From NCBI GenBank assembly GCA_021732975.1, contig JAKFWC010000024.1:311634-375633 (forward strand): a DNA stretch of 64,000 nt, in the 5' to 3' direction. The notes beneath the pieces are model-generated. The model saw only the letters and a program-made list of their open reading frames with translations, was not told the DNA's origin and did no database searches. This stretch comes from Planctomycetaceae bacterium. Its GTDB lineage: Bacteria > Planctomycetota > Planctomycetia > Planctomycetales > Planctomycetaceae. The position numbers were made by a program, and so were the translations under genes. This document shows positions 35,062 to 47,187 of the stretch, in pieces (the stretch's first letter is position 1; every line of letters starts with the position of its first letter).

Positions 35062-36842
35062 CGACTGCGACCCTGGTGGAACCAGCCGCTCACTCCCCTC
35101 ATCACGCGTCGCCTGCCGCTCACGATCGGAACGGTCGGAAAAGCGCGACGCTGGGACCAACCGCGCCGTTGGGTCAACGGCTGATTCAAGCCGAGTTGAT
35201 CACCACCGACGAGCTGGAAACGGCTCTCAAAGAAAACTCGACGAAGAACAAGCGACTCGGCGAAGCGCTGGTTGAACTGGGGTTCATCAAAGAAAGCGAG
35301 TTGTTGCCATTTCTGCAGCGACAACTTTCGCTCCCCGTCATTCAGTTGCGAGACGGGTTGATCGACCCGATCGTCGTCTCGTTGTTGCCGAAGGCCAAGG
35401 CCGAAGCCTTCGATGCGGTGGTGATGTTCAAGGTGCGCGATTACGCCGTTGTGGCGATGGCCGAACCGCAGAACCTGCAGCGCATCGACGAGATCGAGCG
35501 GATCACCGGCCTGAAAGTGCGACCCGTCTTCGCGCTGCGCTCCGAAGTCCGGCGGATGATCAGCCGTTGCTATCAGGCCGGCTTTGAAGTTGATGTCGTA
35601 ACGGCCGACCTCGAAGACGGGGCCGTTGAATTCGACGCCGATGCGATCGAGATGAGCCTGGCGGACGTGGAGTCGCTCGCCGAAGGCAGTCCGATCATCA
35701 ACCTCGTGAACTACATGATCGTTCACGCGGTACGTCAGGGTGCCAGCGACATTCACATCGAGCCGGGTCACAAGCACACCTCGATCCGCTTCCGCGTGGA
35801 TGGTTTGTTGCGCGAAGTACTGCGGCCGCGGAAGGATTTTCATCCCGCGATTATCTCGCGCATCAAGCTCATGGCGAAGATGGACATTGCCGAACATCGG
35901 CAGGCGCAGGACGGACGCATGCACGTCGTGGTCGAAGGCCGCGAGATCGATCTGCGAGCATCCACGTTGCCGACGGTTCTCGGTGAGAAGGCCGTGCTGC
36001 GCATCCTCGACAAACAGAATGTCACATTCAATTTTGACAAGCTCGGTGTGCCCGACCGGCAACTGGTGCAGATCAAGCAGATGCTTGCCAAGCCATATGG
36101 TCTGATGCTCGTCACCGGTCCGACCGGAAGCGGCAAGACCACCACGCTGTACTCGGCGCTGGAGCTGATTAAATCGGTTCACCGCAACATCATCACCGTG
36201 GAAGATCCCGTTGAGTATCAGCTGGAACTGATCAATCAGGTCCAGGCCGATAGCGCCACCAACCTCACATTCGCCAGCGCCTTGCGTTCGATTCTGCGGC
36301 AAGACCCCGACGTGATCATGGTTGGTGAAATCCGCGACCGCGAAACCGCCGAGGTGGCAATTCAGGCCGCGCTCACGGGGCATCTCGTCCTCAGCACGCT
36401 GCACACCAACGACAGCGCCGCGGCCGTGACCCGCCTGCTCGATATGGGCGTGGTGGGCTACAAGATTGCTGCCGCCCTGGTAGGAGTGATTGCCCAGCGG
36501 CTGGTTCGTAACATCTGTCCGCACTGTCGCGCACCCTATTATCCCCCCGCCGAAATCCTCGAAATGATCCATTACGAAGGAGACCGGCGACGACAGTTCG
36601 TTCGTGGCGAGGGCTGCAATGAATGCCATGACACTGGCTTCCGCGGTCGAACCGGCATCTATGAGGTACTGACCTGCACGCCGGCCATGCGCGAGCTGAT
36701 CTCCAACGAGGCCAGCGTTGATGCCGTGCGGGCCTGTCATCGTCAGGCCGGTGGCGAAACGCTGCTGCATTCTGGCATCCGTCTGGCAGAATCCGGCCGG
36801 ACCAGTCTGGACGAAATTATCGGCACTGCGTTCTTTGAATAA
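35058..36842 (+). CDS. Type II secretion / type IV pilus assembly ATPase GspE
   Basis: This 594-residue cytoplasmic hexameric motor powers pseudopilus assembly. It has an MshEN-type N-terminal domain (about 40-160), the N-terminal part of the ATPase domain (GASDIHIEPGHKHTSIRFRV), Walker A GPTGSGKTTT near 354, an Asp box (ITVEDPVEYQ), Walker B VIMVGEIRDRETA, a His box (LSTLHTNDSAAAV) and a zinc-binding pair CPHC and CNEC near 490 and 520. All features are intact. It overlaps the STAS gene and is followed 21 bases later by gspF. Confidence 0.95.
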   Translation: MTTATLVEPAAHSPHHASPAAHDRNGRKSATLGPTAPLGQRLIQAELITTDELETALKENSTKNKRLGEALVELGFIKESELLPFLQRQLSLPVIQLRDGLIDPIVVSLLPKAKAEAFDAVVMFKVRDYAVVAMAEPQNLQRIDEIERITGLKVRPVFALRSEVRRMISRCYQAGFEVDVVTADLEDGAVEFDADAIEMSLADVESLAEGSPIINLVNYMIVHAVRQGASDIHIEPGHKHTSIRFRVDGLLREVLRPRKDFHPAIISRIKLMAKMDIAEHRQAQDGRMHVVVEGREIDLRASTLPTVLGEKAVLRILDKQNVTFNFDKLGVPDRQLVQIKQMLAKPYGLMLVTGPTGSGKTTTLYSALELIKSVHRNIITVEDPVEYQLELINQVQADSATNLTFASALRSILRQDPDVIMVGEIRDRETAEVAIQAALTGHLVLSTLHTNDSAAAVTRLLDMGVVGYKIAAALVGVIAQRLVRNICPHCRAPYYPPAEILEMIHYEGDRRRQFVRGEGCNECHDTGFRGRTGIYEVLTCTPAMRELISNEASVDAVRACHRQAGGETLLHSGIRLAESGRTSLDEIIGTAFFE

Positions 36843-36863
36843 GTTCGGCACAAGCCCAGCATC

Positions 36864-38084
36864 ATGCAGATCAATTACACGGCCAAAACGTTGCGCGGGG
36901 AGACATCAGCCGGAGTGCTCGATGCCGACACGATTGCGTTGGCCCGTCAGATGCTGCGCGATCGGGGCCTGTTTCCACTCCAGATGACGACAGCGAGTGA
37001 TGCCCGGACACCTGTTCGCGTCATACGTCAAAGCTTCTTCGCGCCGCGCGTGACCAAGCCCGAGTTAATGCTGTTGACTTCGCAGTTGGTTATCATGTGT
37101 CGCGCCGGCGTAGACCTGCCGGAAGCATTGCAGAATGTCTCGACGAACTGTCGCAACCCGACACTCAAGCAATCGCTGTTGGACCTCTATCAGAACGTGG
37201 CCGGGGGGTTGTCGTTCTCGGCAGCGATGAAGAAGCAGTCGCACATTTTCGGCGAGGCGTATGTCGCCAGCATCGCCGCCGGAGAAGCCTCGGGAAAAGT
37301 CCCGGAAGTGCTTGCCCGCATGTCCGAAATGTTGCGGAACGAGATCAAACTGCAGACCACCGTAAAAGCCGCGATGACCTACCCGGTGGTGCTGATGGGT
37401 GTCTGCGTGCTCGTGATCGCGGCCCTGTTGCTGTTCGTGCTGCCGAACTTCGAGCGCGTCTTTCAGGACATGGGCGTGACCCCGCCGGCCAGCACGCAAA
37501 TGCTGCTCAGCTTGTCGGGCGAGATTCGTCGCCATTTGGGAATGTGGGTGGGAATCGCCGTCGGGGCCATGGGAATTGGATACCGATTATTTTGGACCGA
37601 AACGGTCCGCCGCTCCTGCGATAATCTGGCCATGCGGACGGCCGTCCTGGGCGAAGTCCTGCAATCCCTCGTTGCAGGGCGCCTGTTCGTCATGCTCGGC
37701 ACGATGCTGCAAAGCGGTGTCCCGTTGGTGCAATCGCTGCAATTGTGCCGTTCGGCCATTCGCAGTTTGAACTATCGCCAACTACTGGACGATATGCAGG
37801 AAGAGGTGCTGAACGGCCGCGGAATTGGCCGGACCCTCAACAAAGCGAATTTCGTCCCCGCCGGCGTCGCCCAAATGGTGGGAACGGCGGAACAATCGGG
37901 AAAATTGGGAACGGTGATGCAGCTTGTCGGCGAGTATTACGAAGCCGAGGGACAGCGCAAGATTCAGGAACTCGCCAAACTGCTGGAACCGCTGATCATC
38001 ATCGTGATGGGCGTTGTGGTGGCTTTCGTCGTCGCGTCGATCATGCTGCCGATGCTGGACATCTCGACGATGGCGGGGCAATGA
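36864..38084 (+). CDS. Inner-membrane platform protein GspF/PilC
   Basis: This 406-residue protein has three membrane helices near 172-192, 218-240 and 378-400 and two repeated T2SSF domains (KPELMLLTSQLVIMCRAGVD with GEASGKVPEVLARMSEM; RLFVMLGTMLQSGVPLVQSL with GTAEQSGKLGTVMQLVGEYY). It anchors the ATPase to the membrane. It follows gspE by 21 bases. Its length matches the family. Confidence 0.95.
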   Translation: MQINYTAKTLRGETSAGVLDADTIALARQMLRDRGLFPLQMTTASDARTPVRVIRQSFFAPRVTKPELMLLTSQLVIMCRAGVDLPEALQNVSTNCRNPTLKQSLLDLYQNVAGGLSFSAAMKKQSHIFGEAYVASIAAGEASGKVPEVLARMSEMLRNEIKLQTTVKAAMTYPVVLMGVCVLVIAALLLFVLPNFERVFQDMGVTPPASTQMLLSLSGEIRRHLGMWVGIAVGAMGIGYRLFWTETVRRSCDNLAMRTAVLGEVLQSLVAGRLFVMLGTMLQSGVPLVQSLQLCRSAIRSLNYRQLLDDMQEEVLNGRGIGRTLNKANFVPAGVAQMVGTAEQSGKLGTVMQLVGEYYEAEGQRKIQELAKLLEPLIIIVMGVVVAFVVASIMLPMLDISTMAGQ

Positions 38085-38147
38085 ACTACAAGTCCGCTTG
38101 GTCGATAGGAAAGATCAGGCTCTCGTTTTCATGCAAGGAGCGGAATG

Positions 38148-38414
38148 ATGACGACAACACGCTGGAAATACACGGGTCTCTTGTTGAGCGGTCTGGGTCT
38201 CGGCTATCTCGCGGGAGTAGCGTCCGCGCCGTCAACATCGGCACGAGCGGAAGTGACGGAAGAACCGCGCCGCGAAGCCTTCAAAGCCGGGGGCGTGCTG
38301 AACGAACCGATCTTGCGTGAGATCGCCGCCACGCTGAAACGGATTGAAACCCGCGTCGAGAAAATCGAAAAGAACACTGCTCCCGCTGCTCCCGCCACTC
38401 CGTCCAGGAAATGA
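38148..38414 (+). CDS. Small single-helix membrane protein
   Basis: This 88-residue protein has one hydrophobic helix near 9-25 and then a helical, charged region (REIAATLKRIETRVEKIEK) likely to form a short coiled coil. ATG 38148 has AAGGAG 7 bases upstream; an ATG 3 bases earlier is too close. It lies between gspF and pilM in the motor operon. No family is recognised. It may help hold the inner-membrane complex. Confidence 0.65.
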   Translation: MTTTRWKYTGLLLSGLGLGYLAGVASAPSTSARAEVTEEPRREAFKAGGVLNEPILREIAATLKRIETRVEKIEKNTAPAAPATPSRK

Positions 38415-38421
38415 GTCCGCC

Positions 38422-39504
38422 ATGTCCGTTGCTTTCCGATCGTTGATGCCCCGCCTGCGGTCGCGAACTGGCTGGATCGGCATCGACATCGGTACCCACA
38501 GCGTTAAACTCGCGCAACTCGAAATGGTCGACGGCTCGAAACGCCTCGCGGACGCCGTCGTTCTGCCGTTTCCGGAATCGGGCCAGTTGACGGCGGATTC
38601 CTTGCGCACGGGTTGGCTGGCACGCATGTTACACAGCGCGCGGCCGCGCTTTCGGGGACGCATGGCGGCTTGCGGCGTCTCAATGAGCGTGACGGACTTT
38701 CGCTCGATGACCATTCCGCCGGGCTCGCCGAAGGAGCGGCGCGAAATGATCGCCCAGGAATTGATGGAAGGTGCCCACAGCTCCACGGCAATCGAGTTTG
38801 ATTATTGGGACGACGCGGCGACTGAGGACGGGTCGGCCGTGAATGTCCTGGCCGTGGCAGAACCGCTGACGGTGCAGATTGCCGAGGCGACACAAGCCGC
38901 CGGATTGCACTGCAGCGTGCTGGATGGCGGCCCGTTCGCCTTGGCGCGAGCAGTCGAATTGATGAGTCACCATGCCGCCATCGGCCACCCCCAGGCCGTG
39001 CTCGATTGGGGACACCGCGTGGCGCACCTGGCGATCATCGTCGATGGTCAGCCGGTCTTTTCGCGCGTGCTGAAGGATTGTGAAGTCGGTCCACTGGTTG
39101 AAGCCGTCGCGCGGGGATTGGGCCTCACACAGCGAGACGGCTGCGAATTGTTGACGACGTATGGCGTTCCCGATCCGCAGGAAGTGTCTTCCGAACAGAG
39201 CGAGATTCAGGAACTGGTTGTCGATCTGTCCGCCAAGACATTCGAGCGATTGACCGTCGAAATCGACAAGACGCTGCAGTTCCTCAGCAGCCATCGTCCC
39301 GAACTGGTGCCCTCGGAACTGATTCTCCTGGGAGGGGGTGCGACCATCCGCAACGCCGAAGCGAAGCTGGCGCTGGATCTCCGCCTGCCGGTATCGCGTT
39401 GGCAATTGCCGCTGCGACCCGCAGTCGGAACGAGCCTGGATCGGCGATCGATCGAACTGTTCGCCCATGCCGCGGCGCTCTCCGATTTGGGATGGGAGTC
39501 ATGA
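38422..39504 (+). CDS. PilM-like actin-fold assembly protein
   Basis: This 360-residue protein is a cytoplasmic actin-like ATPase of the PilM type, with phosphate loop WIGIDIGTHSVKLAQLE near 18-34, DWGHRVAHLAIIVDGQPVF near 195 and LILLGGGATIRNAEAKLA near 300. It would link the motor to the inner-membrane PilN/PilO pair. I chose ATG 38422; the 26 residues before it in the same frame overlap the preceding gene. It overlaps the next gene by 4 bases. GspL does this job in classic type II systems; the PilM architecture is closer to type IV pili. Confidence 0.85.
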   Translation: MSVAFRSLMPRLRSRTGWIGIDIGTHSVKLAQLEMVDGSKRLADAVVLPFPESGQLTADSLRTGWLARMLHSARPRFRGRMAACGVSMSVTDFRSMTIPPGSPKERREMIAQELMEGAHSSTAIEFDYWDDAATEDGSAVNVLAVAEPLTVQIAEATQAAGLHCSVLDGGPFALARAVELMSHHAAIGHPQAVLDWGHRVAHLAIIVDGQPVFSRVLKDCEVGPLVEAVARGLGLTQRDGCELLTTYGVPDPQEVSSEQSEIQELVVDLSAKTFERLTVEIDKTLQFLSSHRPELVPSELILLGGGATIRNAEAKLALDLRLPVSRWQLPLRPAVGTSLDRRSIELFAHAAALSDLGWES

Positions 39505-40112
39505 AGCGACATCTGAACTTGTTTCCGTGGAAACTCCGTTGGGAGATGCTCCTTCGCCGGCGGCTGTGGCAATGGTGCGCGGGATGGGTAATCCTTGCGG
39601 TGGGCTTAGTCACCTTCCTGGGATGGCGATGGCACGGTTTGACTCGCGCTCAGGATGAACTGAGCGTCTGGCAGCGCCGCGCGACGACGGTCCAGAGGAT
39701 CGATGCCCAGAACGCACAACTCCGCCAACAAATCGCCGGGTTGACGGCACGCCTGAAGAAGTACGGGCATCTCGAAAGTGAGCAGATTGGTTTTCAGCTA
39801 CTCGCGACTATCAGCCAAAGTTCATCCTACTGCTCCGGGAATATTCAGGTCCGGAAGCTGACTTTCCAGCACGTCCGGATCGCCGATACCACAACGGAGA
39901 AGGACGTAAAGGCCGGTGCGAAGGCTCCGCCGATGCGCGATGTCCGCAAGCTGCTGTTGAACGGCATCGCGAAGGACAACCTCGCCGTGGCCCGGTTCGT
40001 TTCGTCACTGCGCGATTCAGGCGCGTTTCAAACCGTCGATCTGAAGTCGTCACTGGGTAGTGCTGTAGCCGATGCGGGATCGCAAACTTACCACGTCGAG
40101 TGTTCGTTCTGA
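39501..40112 (+). CDS. PilN-like inner-membrane protein
   Basis: This 203-residue protein opens with MKRHLNLFPW, the N-terminal PilN motif region that binds PilM (known of the family). A membrane helix near 27-45 and a coiled-coil (AQDELSVWQRRATTVQRIDA) follow, then a ferredoxin-like periplasmic domain. Its start overlaps the pilM stop. The conserved INLLP form is here NLFPW. Assignment is by position and architecture. Confidence 0.8.
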   Translation: MKRHLNLFPWKLRWEMLLRRRLWQWCAGWVILAVGLVTFLGWRWHGLTRAQDELSVWQRRATTVQRIDAQNAQLRQQIAGLTARLKKYGHLESEQIGFQLLATISQSSSYCSGNIQVRKLTFQHVRIADTTTEKDVKAGAKAPPMRDVRKLLLNGIAKDNLAVARFVSSLRDSGAFQTVDLKSSLGSAVADAGSQTYHVECSF

Positions 40113-40159
40113 TCCGTGCTCCATACGGGTGATGGCAAACATCTCAGGAACCGCAACCA

Positions 40160-40747
40160 ATGCACAACCCACACCATTTCGACCGATTGCATTCCTACGA
40201 CATCGGCCTCAATGTGGGCTTGCTGGCGGTGACGACGATTGTCCTCTCGGCGATTTACGTCGCGGCCGTTTATCCCATCGATCGGCAACTGACGGATGCC
40301 ATCCGCGAGTCGCGCGAACTCGAAAAACTCATCCGGCAGACATCGGATGTTGCGCTCAAACATCAAACGCTCACAGCCGAACTCGAACAAGCCGAACTTG
40401 CAACCGCCGCGTTGTTGCAACGGATACCGACAGCGCCACGGGAATCGGACTTCCTGGCGCATGTCTGCGAACTGGCTGACCGCACCGGCATGACGGTCGC
40501 CAACTATCACCCCGGATTGATCGAAACCCGCGAGAATCATCACGAGATGGAAGTCCGACTCAGCACGCGCGGCGAGTACGCGTCCGTCTGCAAGTTCCTC
40601 GAACAAGTCGACCATCTCCCGCGACTGTGCCGGCTGACACAACTCGAAGTGAGCACGATCCCGACAGAAGAAGAGCTGGCGGTCGACCTTTCATTTCGAC
40701 TCTATTTTGCTCCATCGAATGAAGCCGACTCGGTGAAGAAAGGTTAA
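40160..40747 (+). CDS. PilO-like inner-membrane protein
   Basis: This 195-residue protein has a short cytoplasmic start, a membrane helix near 19-39 (VGLLAVTTIVLSAIYVAAVY), a coiled coil (about 45-90) and a periplasmic ferredoxin-like domain (LAHVCELADRTGMTVANYHP, then VDLSFRLYFA). AGGAA lies 9 bases upstream of ATG 40160. It pairs with PilN in known systems. It is 47 bases after pilN. Confidence 0.8.
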   Translation: MHNPHHFDRLHSYDIGLNVGLLAVTTIVLSAIYVAAVYPIDRQLTDAIRESRELEKLIRQTSDVALKHQTLTAELEQAELATAALLQRIPTAPRESDFLAHVCELADRTGMTVANYHPGLIETRENHHEMEVRLSTRGEYASVCKFLEQVDHLPRLCRLTQLEVSTIPTEEELAVDLSFRLYFAPSNEADSVKKG

Positions 40748-40751
40748 ACCG

Positions 40752-41312
40752 ATGGCGACCGCACCCGATGCTAAGATTCTGGGGATGACCCATAAGCAGG
40801 CCCTTCTTGTGGGGACGCTCGGCCTCGTTCTGGTCGGCGTGCTGGTCTTTGGTCAGAACGGCAACGAAACCGCCCCAGACACGGCAGACGACTCTGCACG
40901 AATGGCATCCCGTCGGCGGTCCGCGACGGTTACGATGCCCGTCGTCAGCACCAATTGGCCCGAGGTTTCGTTGGAGCAGATGCTGCAAAACAATCCGTTC
41001 GCCGATCGCATTTCGCTATTGGAATCCGCAAACGTCAGCAAAACCGCTCAGGCCGCCACAGAACAAGAACCCGCAGGCGCAGCCGAAGCAACAGATGAAA
41101 AGACTCTCGCGGCGAATGAACGTCGAGACAAAGCCGAGGCTTTTCTCACCGAGCTCAGAACGCAACGAGTGAAGATGATTCTGCGGTCGGGCGAAAAAGT
41201 CTCGGCGATGATTGGAGAACGTCTGATCCGCGAGGGAGAAATCATCGACGGCGTGCGCATCGTTTCCATTCTGCCGAATGCCGTTCTGGCCGAAGTGACA
41301 CAGCGCGACTGA
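40752..41312 (+). CDS. PilP/GspC-like periplasmic linker protein
   Basis: This 186-residue protein has a membrane helix near 15-34, a low-complexity linker, the motif NPF near 82, an acidic/alanine-rich spacer, and a C-terminal small beta-domain (VKMILRSGEKVSAMIGERLI, then EGEIIDGVRIV). That pattern matches the homology region of GspC and PilP, which joins the inner-membrane complex to the secretin. It is 4 bases after pilO. Function is inferred from position and domain pattern. Confidence 0.7.
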   Translation: MATAPDAKILGMTHKQALLVGTLGLVLVGVLVFGQNGNETAPDTADDSARMASRRRSATVTMPVVSTNWPEVSLEQMLQNNPFADRISLLESANVSKTAQAATEQEPAGAAEATDEKTLAANERRDKAEAFLTELRTQRVKMILRSGEKVSAMIGERLIREGEIIDGVRIVSILPNAVLAEVTQRD

Positions 41313-41335
41313 GCAGCCGAAAGAACGGAATCCTG

Positions 41336-41872
41336 GTGAGCCCTTCCGAAACCGCTGTGATCGTCGTTATCACGTTGTGGTTCGCCGCGCTGGGTGGGTG
41401 CTTCGGCAGCCTGCTGAACGTGCTCGTCTACCGGCTGCCGCGCGGCCAGTCGATTGTGTATCCACCGTCGTCGTGTCCGAAATGCGGCCAAGCGATTGCC
41501 TGGTACGACAACATACCCATCTTTGGTTGGTTGCTACTGCTCGGCCGTTGCCGGTGGTGTCGCGCACCGATTTCAATCCGCTATCCCATTGTGGAAGCAG
41601 TGGTCACGCTCCAATGGACGGCGGTCTTTCTGTTACTGCTTGCCGTCCAGCACCAGCAATCCAATGGCGAATGGATCGATGCCGTCCGCGCGCTGTATGA
41701 GCGGCAATCTCCCCTGCTCAATCACGGTGCGATTGGAATCGTATTCGCGCTGTACTGGCTCACCGGATCAATCCTAATAAAGCTGGATGGTCAGCGGATC
41801 CCCAGAACATGGTTGTGTGCCGGGCTGGTTGCGATCGCCGTGTGGATCGTCTTTGCCGTTTGGGTCACATAA
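41336..41872 (+). CDS. Short prepilin peptidase-like protein lacking the second catalytic Asp
   Basis: This 178-residue membrane protein has the N-terminal domain of type IV prepilin peptidases: GGCFGSLLNVLVYRLPRG, then CPKC and CRWC zinc-binding pairs, and IRYPIVEAVV. The first catalytic Asp seems kept in KLDGQRIP. The protein then ends about 30 residues later, before the GxGDxK motif needed for cleavage, and no continuation is visible in other frames. A full-length A24 peptidase has about 250 or more residues. It may be an N-methyltransferase-like remnant, or the true peptidase may be elsewhere. Start is GTG 41336. Confidence 0.72.
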   Translation: MSPSETAVIVVITLWFAALGGCFGSLLNVLVYRLPRGQSIVYPPSSCPKCGQAIAWYDNIPIFGWLLLLGRCRWCRAPISIRYPIVEAVVTLQWTAVFLLLLAVQHQQSNGEWIDAVRALYERQSPLLNHGAIGIVFALYWLTGSILIKLDGQRIPRTWLCAGLVAIAVWIVFAVWVT

Positions 41873-41903
41873 TCGACAACGAACCAAGACAAGACATCGA
41901 CGC

Positions 41904-43190
41904 TCACGGATTGTCGGATACCTTCACTTCGTCGTTCGCCGGCCGCAATTCCCGCAGCGAACGGAGTTGCCGAATCTGTGGCCAGACCTTGGCAACTCCC
42001 AGCACGACAAGGATGGTGCCCATTCCACCGGCGACCACCGACATCACGGGCCCGAATAACTTCGCCGTGACACCGGACTCGAATCCGCCCAACTCGTTGC
42101 TGGCTCCGATGAAGACCTGATTGACCGCGGAGACGCGGCCGCGCATCGCATCCGGCGTCAACGATTGGATGATCGTCTGGCGGATGATCACACTGATGTT
42201 GTCGCTGGCCCCAATCACGACCAGCATTGCGAGACTCAACCAGTAGTTTTGCGATGCTCCGAAGACGATCGTCGCCGCACCGAAGGTGGCCACCGCCCAT
42301 AACATCGTGCGTCCTGCGCGACCGTTGGGGGGCCGATGGGCCTGCCCGACCGCCATCACGAAGGCCCCCATCGCCGGCGCGGCACGCAGCCAACCAAACC
42401 CCACCGAACCGGCCCCCAAGCGTTCGGCAAAGACCGGCATCAAATAGGTCGCCCCGCCGAGCAAGACCGCGAGGAGATCCAGCGTCATCGCGGCCAGCAT
42501 TAACGGCGTCCCAAACACGAACCGCAATCCCGCCGATAACGCTCGCCAACCGGGCTCCCGCGTTGTGGGTTCACTGGGGACGATGTCCGGCAAAAACAGG
42601 GCGAGACCGAAACACCCCACGAGACACAGCGCAGAAGCGAGATAAGACCACGGCACGCCGAACGCGATCAACACTCCCGCCACCGCCGGACCGACCCACG
42701 ATGCCGTCTCGAACAGGCTGCTCATCCACGCGAACGCATTCGGGTATGCCGTCCGTGGCACCAGGTTCGGCATGATCGCCGACCGCGCCGGCCGAGCGAA
42801 CGTCAAAGTGAGGGCATTCGCTGCCAGCAGAGAATACGTCACGATCAACGACACACCCTGCGGATACCACCACTGAAGCACCGCAAGAATGGTCGGCACC
42901 AACGCCAGCGGAATCTGCGTGATCAGCAAGATGCGTTTGCGGTTGAACGAATCGGCAACGTGCCCGGCCGGGAGCGCGAACAGAATCACCGGAAGGGCAC
43001 CGATCAGCCCCACCCAGCCGATGGCGAGCGGATCTTTCGTCCGCTGATACACGTCCCATTGCACCGTCGCGGTCAATACCTGGCTGCCGATGACCGCGAG
43101 CACGTAACTGGCCGCGTACAGTCGGAAAGCCTCGTACCGAAACGCCTCATACGGATCGTGGATTCCCGAAGGGTCGCTGCCAATCGTCAA
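41904..43190 (-). CDS. MFS transporter, EntS-like
   Basis: This 428-residue inner-membrane protein has about 12 hydrophobic segments and resembles the MFS_3 group of exporters, with the A-motif GHVADSFNRKR near 75 and SLTPDAMRGRVSAVNQVF near 335. The substrate is unknown; relatives export siderophores or drugs. The start is TTG 43190: the upstream in-frame region has a stop and no ATG, so this non-standard start is the best choice. It is convergent with the prepilin peptidase gene and 86 bases downstream of the esterase gene. Confidence 0.85.
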   Translation of the reverse strand: MTIGSDPSGIHDPYEAFRYEAFRLYAASYVLAVIGSQVLTATVQWDVYQRTKDPLAIGWVGLIGALPVILFALPAGHVADSFNRKRILLITQIPLALVPTILAVLQWWYPQGVSLIVTYSLLAANALTLTFARPARSAIMPNLVPRTAYPNAFAWMSSLFETASWVGPAVAGVLIAFGVPWSYLASALCLVGCFGLALFLPDIVPSEPTTREPGWRALSAGLRFVFGTPLMLAAMTLDLLAVLLGGATYLMPVFAERLGAGSVGFGWLRAAPAMGAFVMAVGQAHRPPNGRAGRTMLWAVATFGAATIVFGASQNYWLSLAMLVVIGASDNISVIIRQTIIQSLTPDAMRGRVSAVNQVFIGASNELGGFESGVTAKLFGPVMSVVAGGMGTILVVLGVAKVWPQIRQLRSLRELRPANDEVKVSDNP

Positions 43191-43276
43191 GGGTTCGCCA
43201 AATTTCGAATTCGCGCCGAGTATCCGATCATCTGGAGACTACCACAGCAGCGACGCGGAACCCATGCTGCGGCAAA

Positions 43277-44272
43277 TCAACGTGCGACGGGTTGTCGGAA
43301 GTTTCTTTCAATCATGTCGCGCGGGTCGGTAGAGACCGGGCCGTCGCGCCACAGCCAGCGCATCATTTCGGGCAGGATCGCCCCGCCGAACTTTTGACCG
43401 TGCAGGTTCATGCCCCACGAATAGTTCACATCGTAACTCTTCTGCGTAAGGGCTTTCATCAACCGCACGTTCTGATGGAACCAGTCGCGTGTCTCGTCAT
43501 ACTGCCCGTTCCGCAGGCCGCGATTGTCGTTTCTGCCGTCGCAGAGATAAACGCGAATGGGTTTCTTTTCGCTTTCCAGAATCTTCTCGGGATAGACGTG
43601 ACCGCCGCGAAGATTCACGAAGCTGCCGACGTTGCTGAGCACTTTGCGAAACTGGTTCGGACGTTCCCACGCGACCGTGAACGCGGCGATGGCCCCGGAA
43701 CTGGAACCACCGATGCCGCGCATTTCCGGGTCTTTCGAGATGTTGTAGTCTTTCTCGAGTGCAGGGAGCAGTTCTTCCGTGATCACGCGAGCATACTTGT
43801 CGTCGAGCGAGTTGTACTCGGTGGGCCGGTTGGTATTGCGATCGCCCCATTCGCGCGGCGTCGGTTCGGGTTGCTCGGGCGTACGGCCGGGGTTGATGAA
43901 GACGCCGATCATGACTGGGATTTCGCGCCGGTAGATGAGGTTGTCCATGACGTTCTGGGCTCGCATGTCGCCGTTCTCATCTTTGAAGGCTTGCCCATCC
44001 TGATAGACCATCAGCGCGGCCGGCACGTCCTTGTCGTACTGAGCGGGGACGTATACCCAATAGGTGTGCTGCGTGCCGGGATAAACTTCACACGGCAAGG
44101 TGAACGGCCCGCGAATCTCCCCTTTTGGAACACCTTCCTGCGGCAAGGAATCCGGTCCCAGACGATACTGTGAATTGCCATCCGGTGTTTTCGGCGAGGA
44201 AGTTTGTGCGAACGTCAGAGTCGCTGGCATCACAACGGCAAGGCAAACAAAACTTCGCACAGTGTTGATCAT
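43277..44272 (-). CDS. Secreted putative esterase (esterase D / enterochelin esterase-like)
   Basis: This 331-residue protein has a signal peptide ending near residue 23 ([14 protein letters not shown]). It belongs to the alpha/beta-hydrolase esterase family: [17 protein letters not shown] near 63, DGQAFKD near 93 and [11 protein letters not shown] near 190 with the nucleophile Ser in the GxSxG form. It would hydrolyse an ester outside the cytoplasm, for example acylated sugars. GGAA lies upstream of ATG 44272; the frame from 44734 would place the signal peptide internally. It is near glycoside-hydrolase genes, consistent with polysaccharide use. Confidence 0.82.
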   Translation of the reverse strand: MINTVRSFVCLAVVMPATLTFAQTSSPKTPDGNSQYRLGPDSLPQEGVPKGEIRGPFTLPCEVYPGTQHTYWVYVPAQYDKDVPAALMVYQDGQAFKDENGDMRAQNVMDNLIYRREIPVMIGVFINPGRTPEQPEPTPREWGDRNTNRPTEYNSLDDKYARVITEELLPALEKDYNISKDPEMRGIGGSSSGAIAAFTVAWERPNQFRKVLSNVGSFVNLRGGHVYPEKILESEKKPIRVYLCDGRNDNRGLRNGQYDETRDWFHQNVRLMKALTQKSYDVNYSWGMNLHGQKFGGAILPEMMRWLWRDGPVSTDPRDMIERNFRQPVAR

Positions 44273-44336
44273 TCGATGATTCCAAAGTAGAGCGACAGAG
44301 AGGCAATCCATGAGCGGTAGTGCAAGTCGCCGGTGT

Positions 44337-44378
44337 CTTTGCGAGGAACCGGCGGCTAGCGCCTTGCCGCTCGCAAAG
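44337..44378. repeat. Inverted repeat with CTTTGCGAG arms
   Basis: CTTTGCGAG (44337-44345) and CTCGCAAAG (44370-44378) are exact inverses. A second pair, GCCGGT and ACCGGC, is interleaved at 44329-44353. It lies between the esterase and glucosidase genes on the same strand. Confidence 0.65.
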
Positions 44379-44412
44379 CTCGAACATTCCACCTCGACAC
44401 CTCTCTTCATTC

Positions 44413-47121
<2,709 letters not shown>

Positions 47122-47187
47122 GGGAAACCTCAACGGGGGAATTCTCGTATCATGTCCGCATCCGTTCCTACCGAAGCATGGCGTTTT

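Noticed and set aside
35022-36851. 609-residue open frame opposite gspE
   Set aside because: It is the exact shadow of the conserved ATPase gene and has low-complexity, motif-free sequence.
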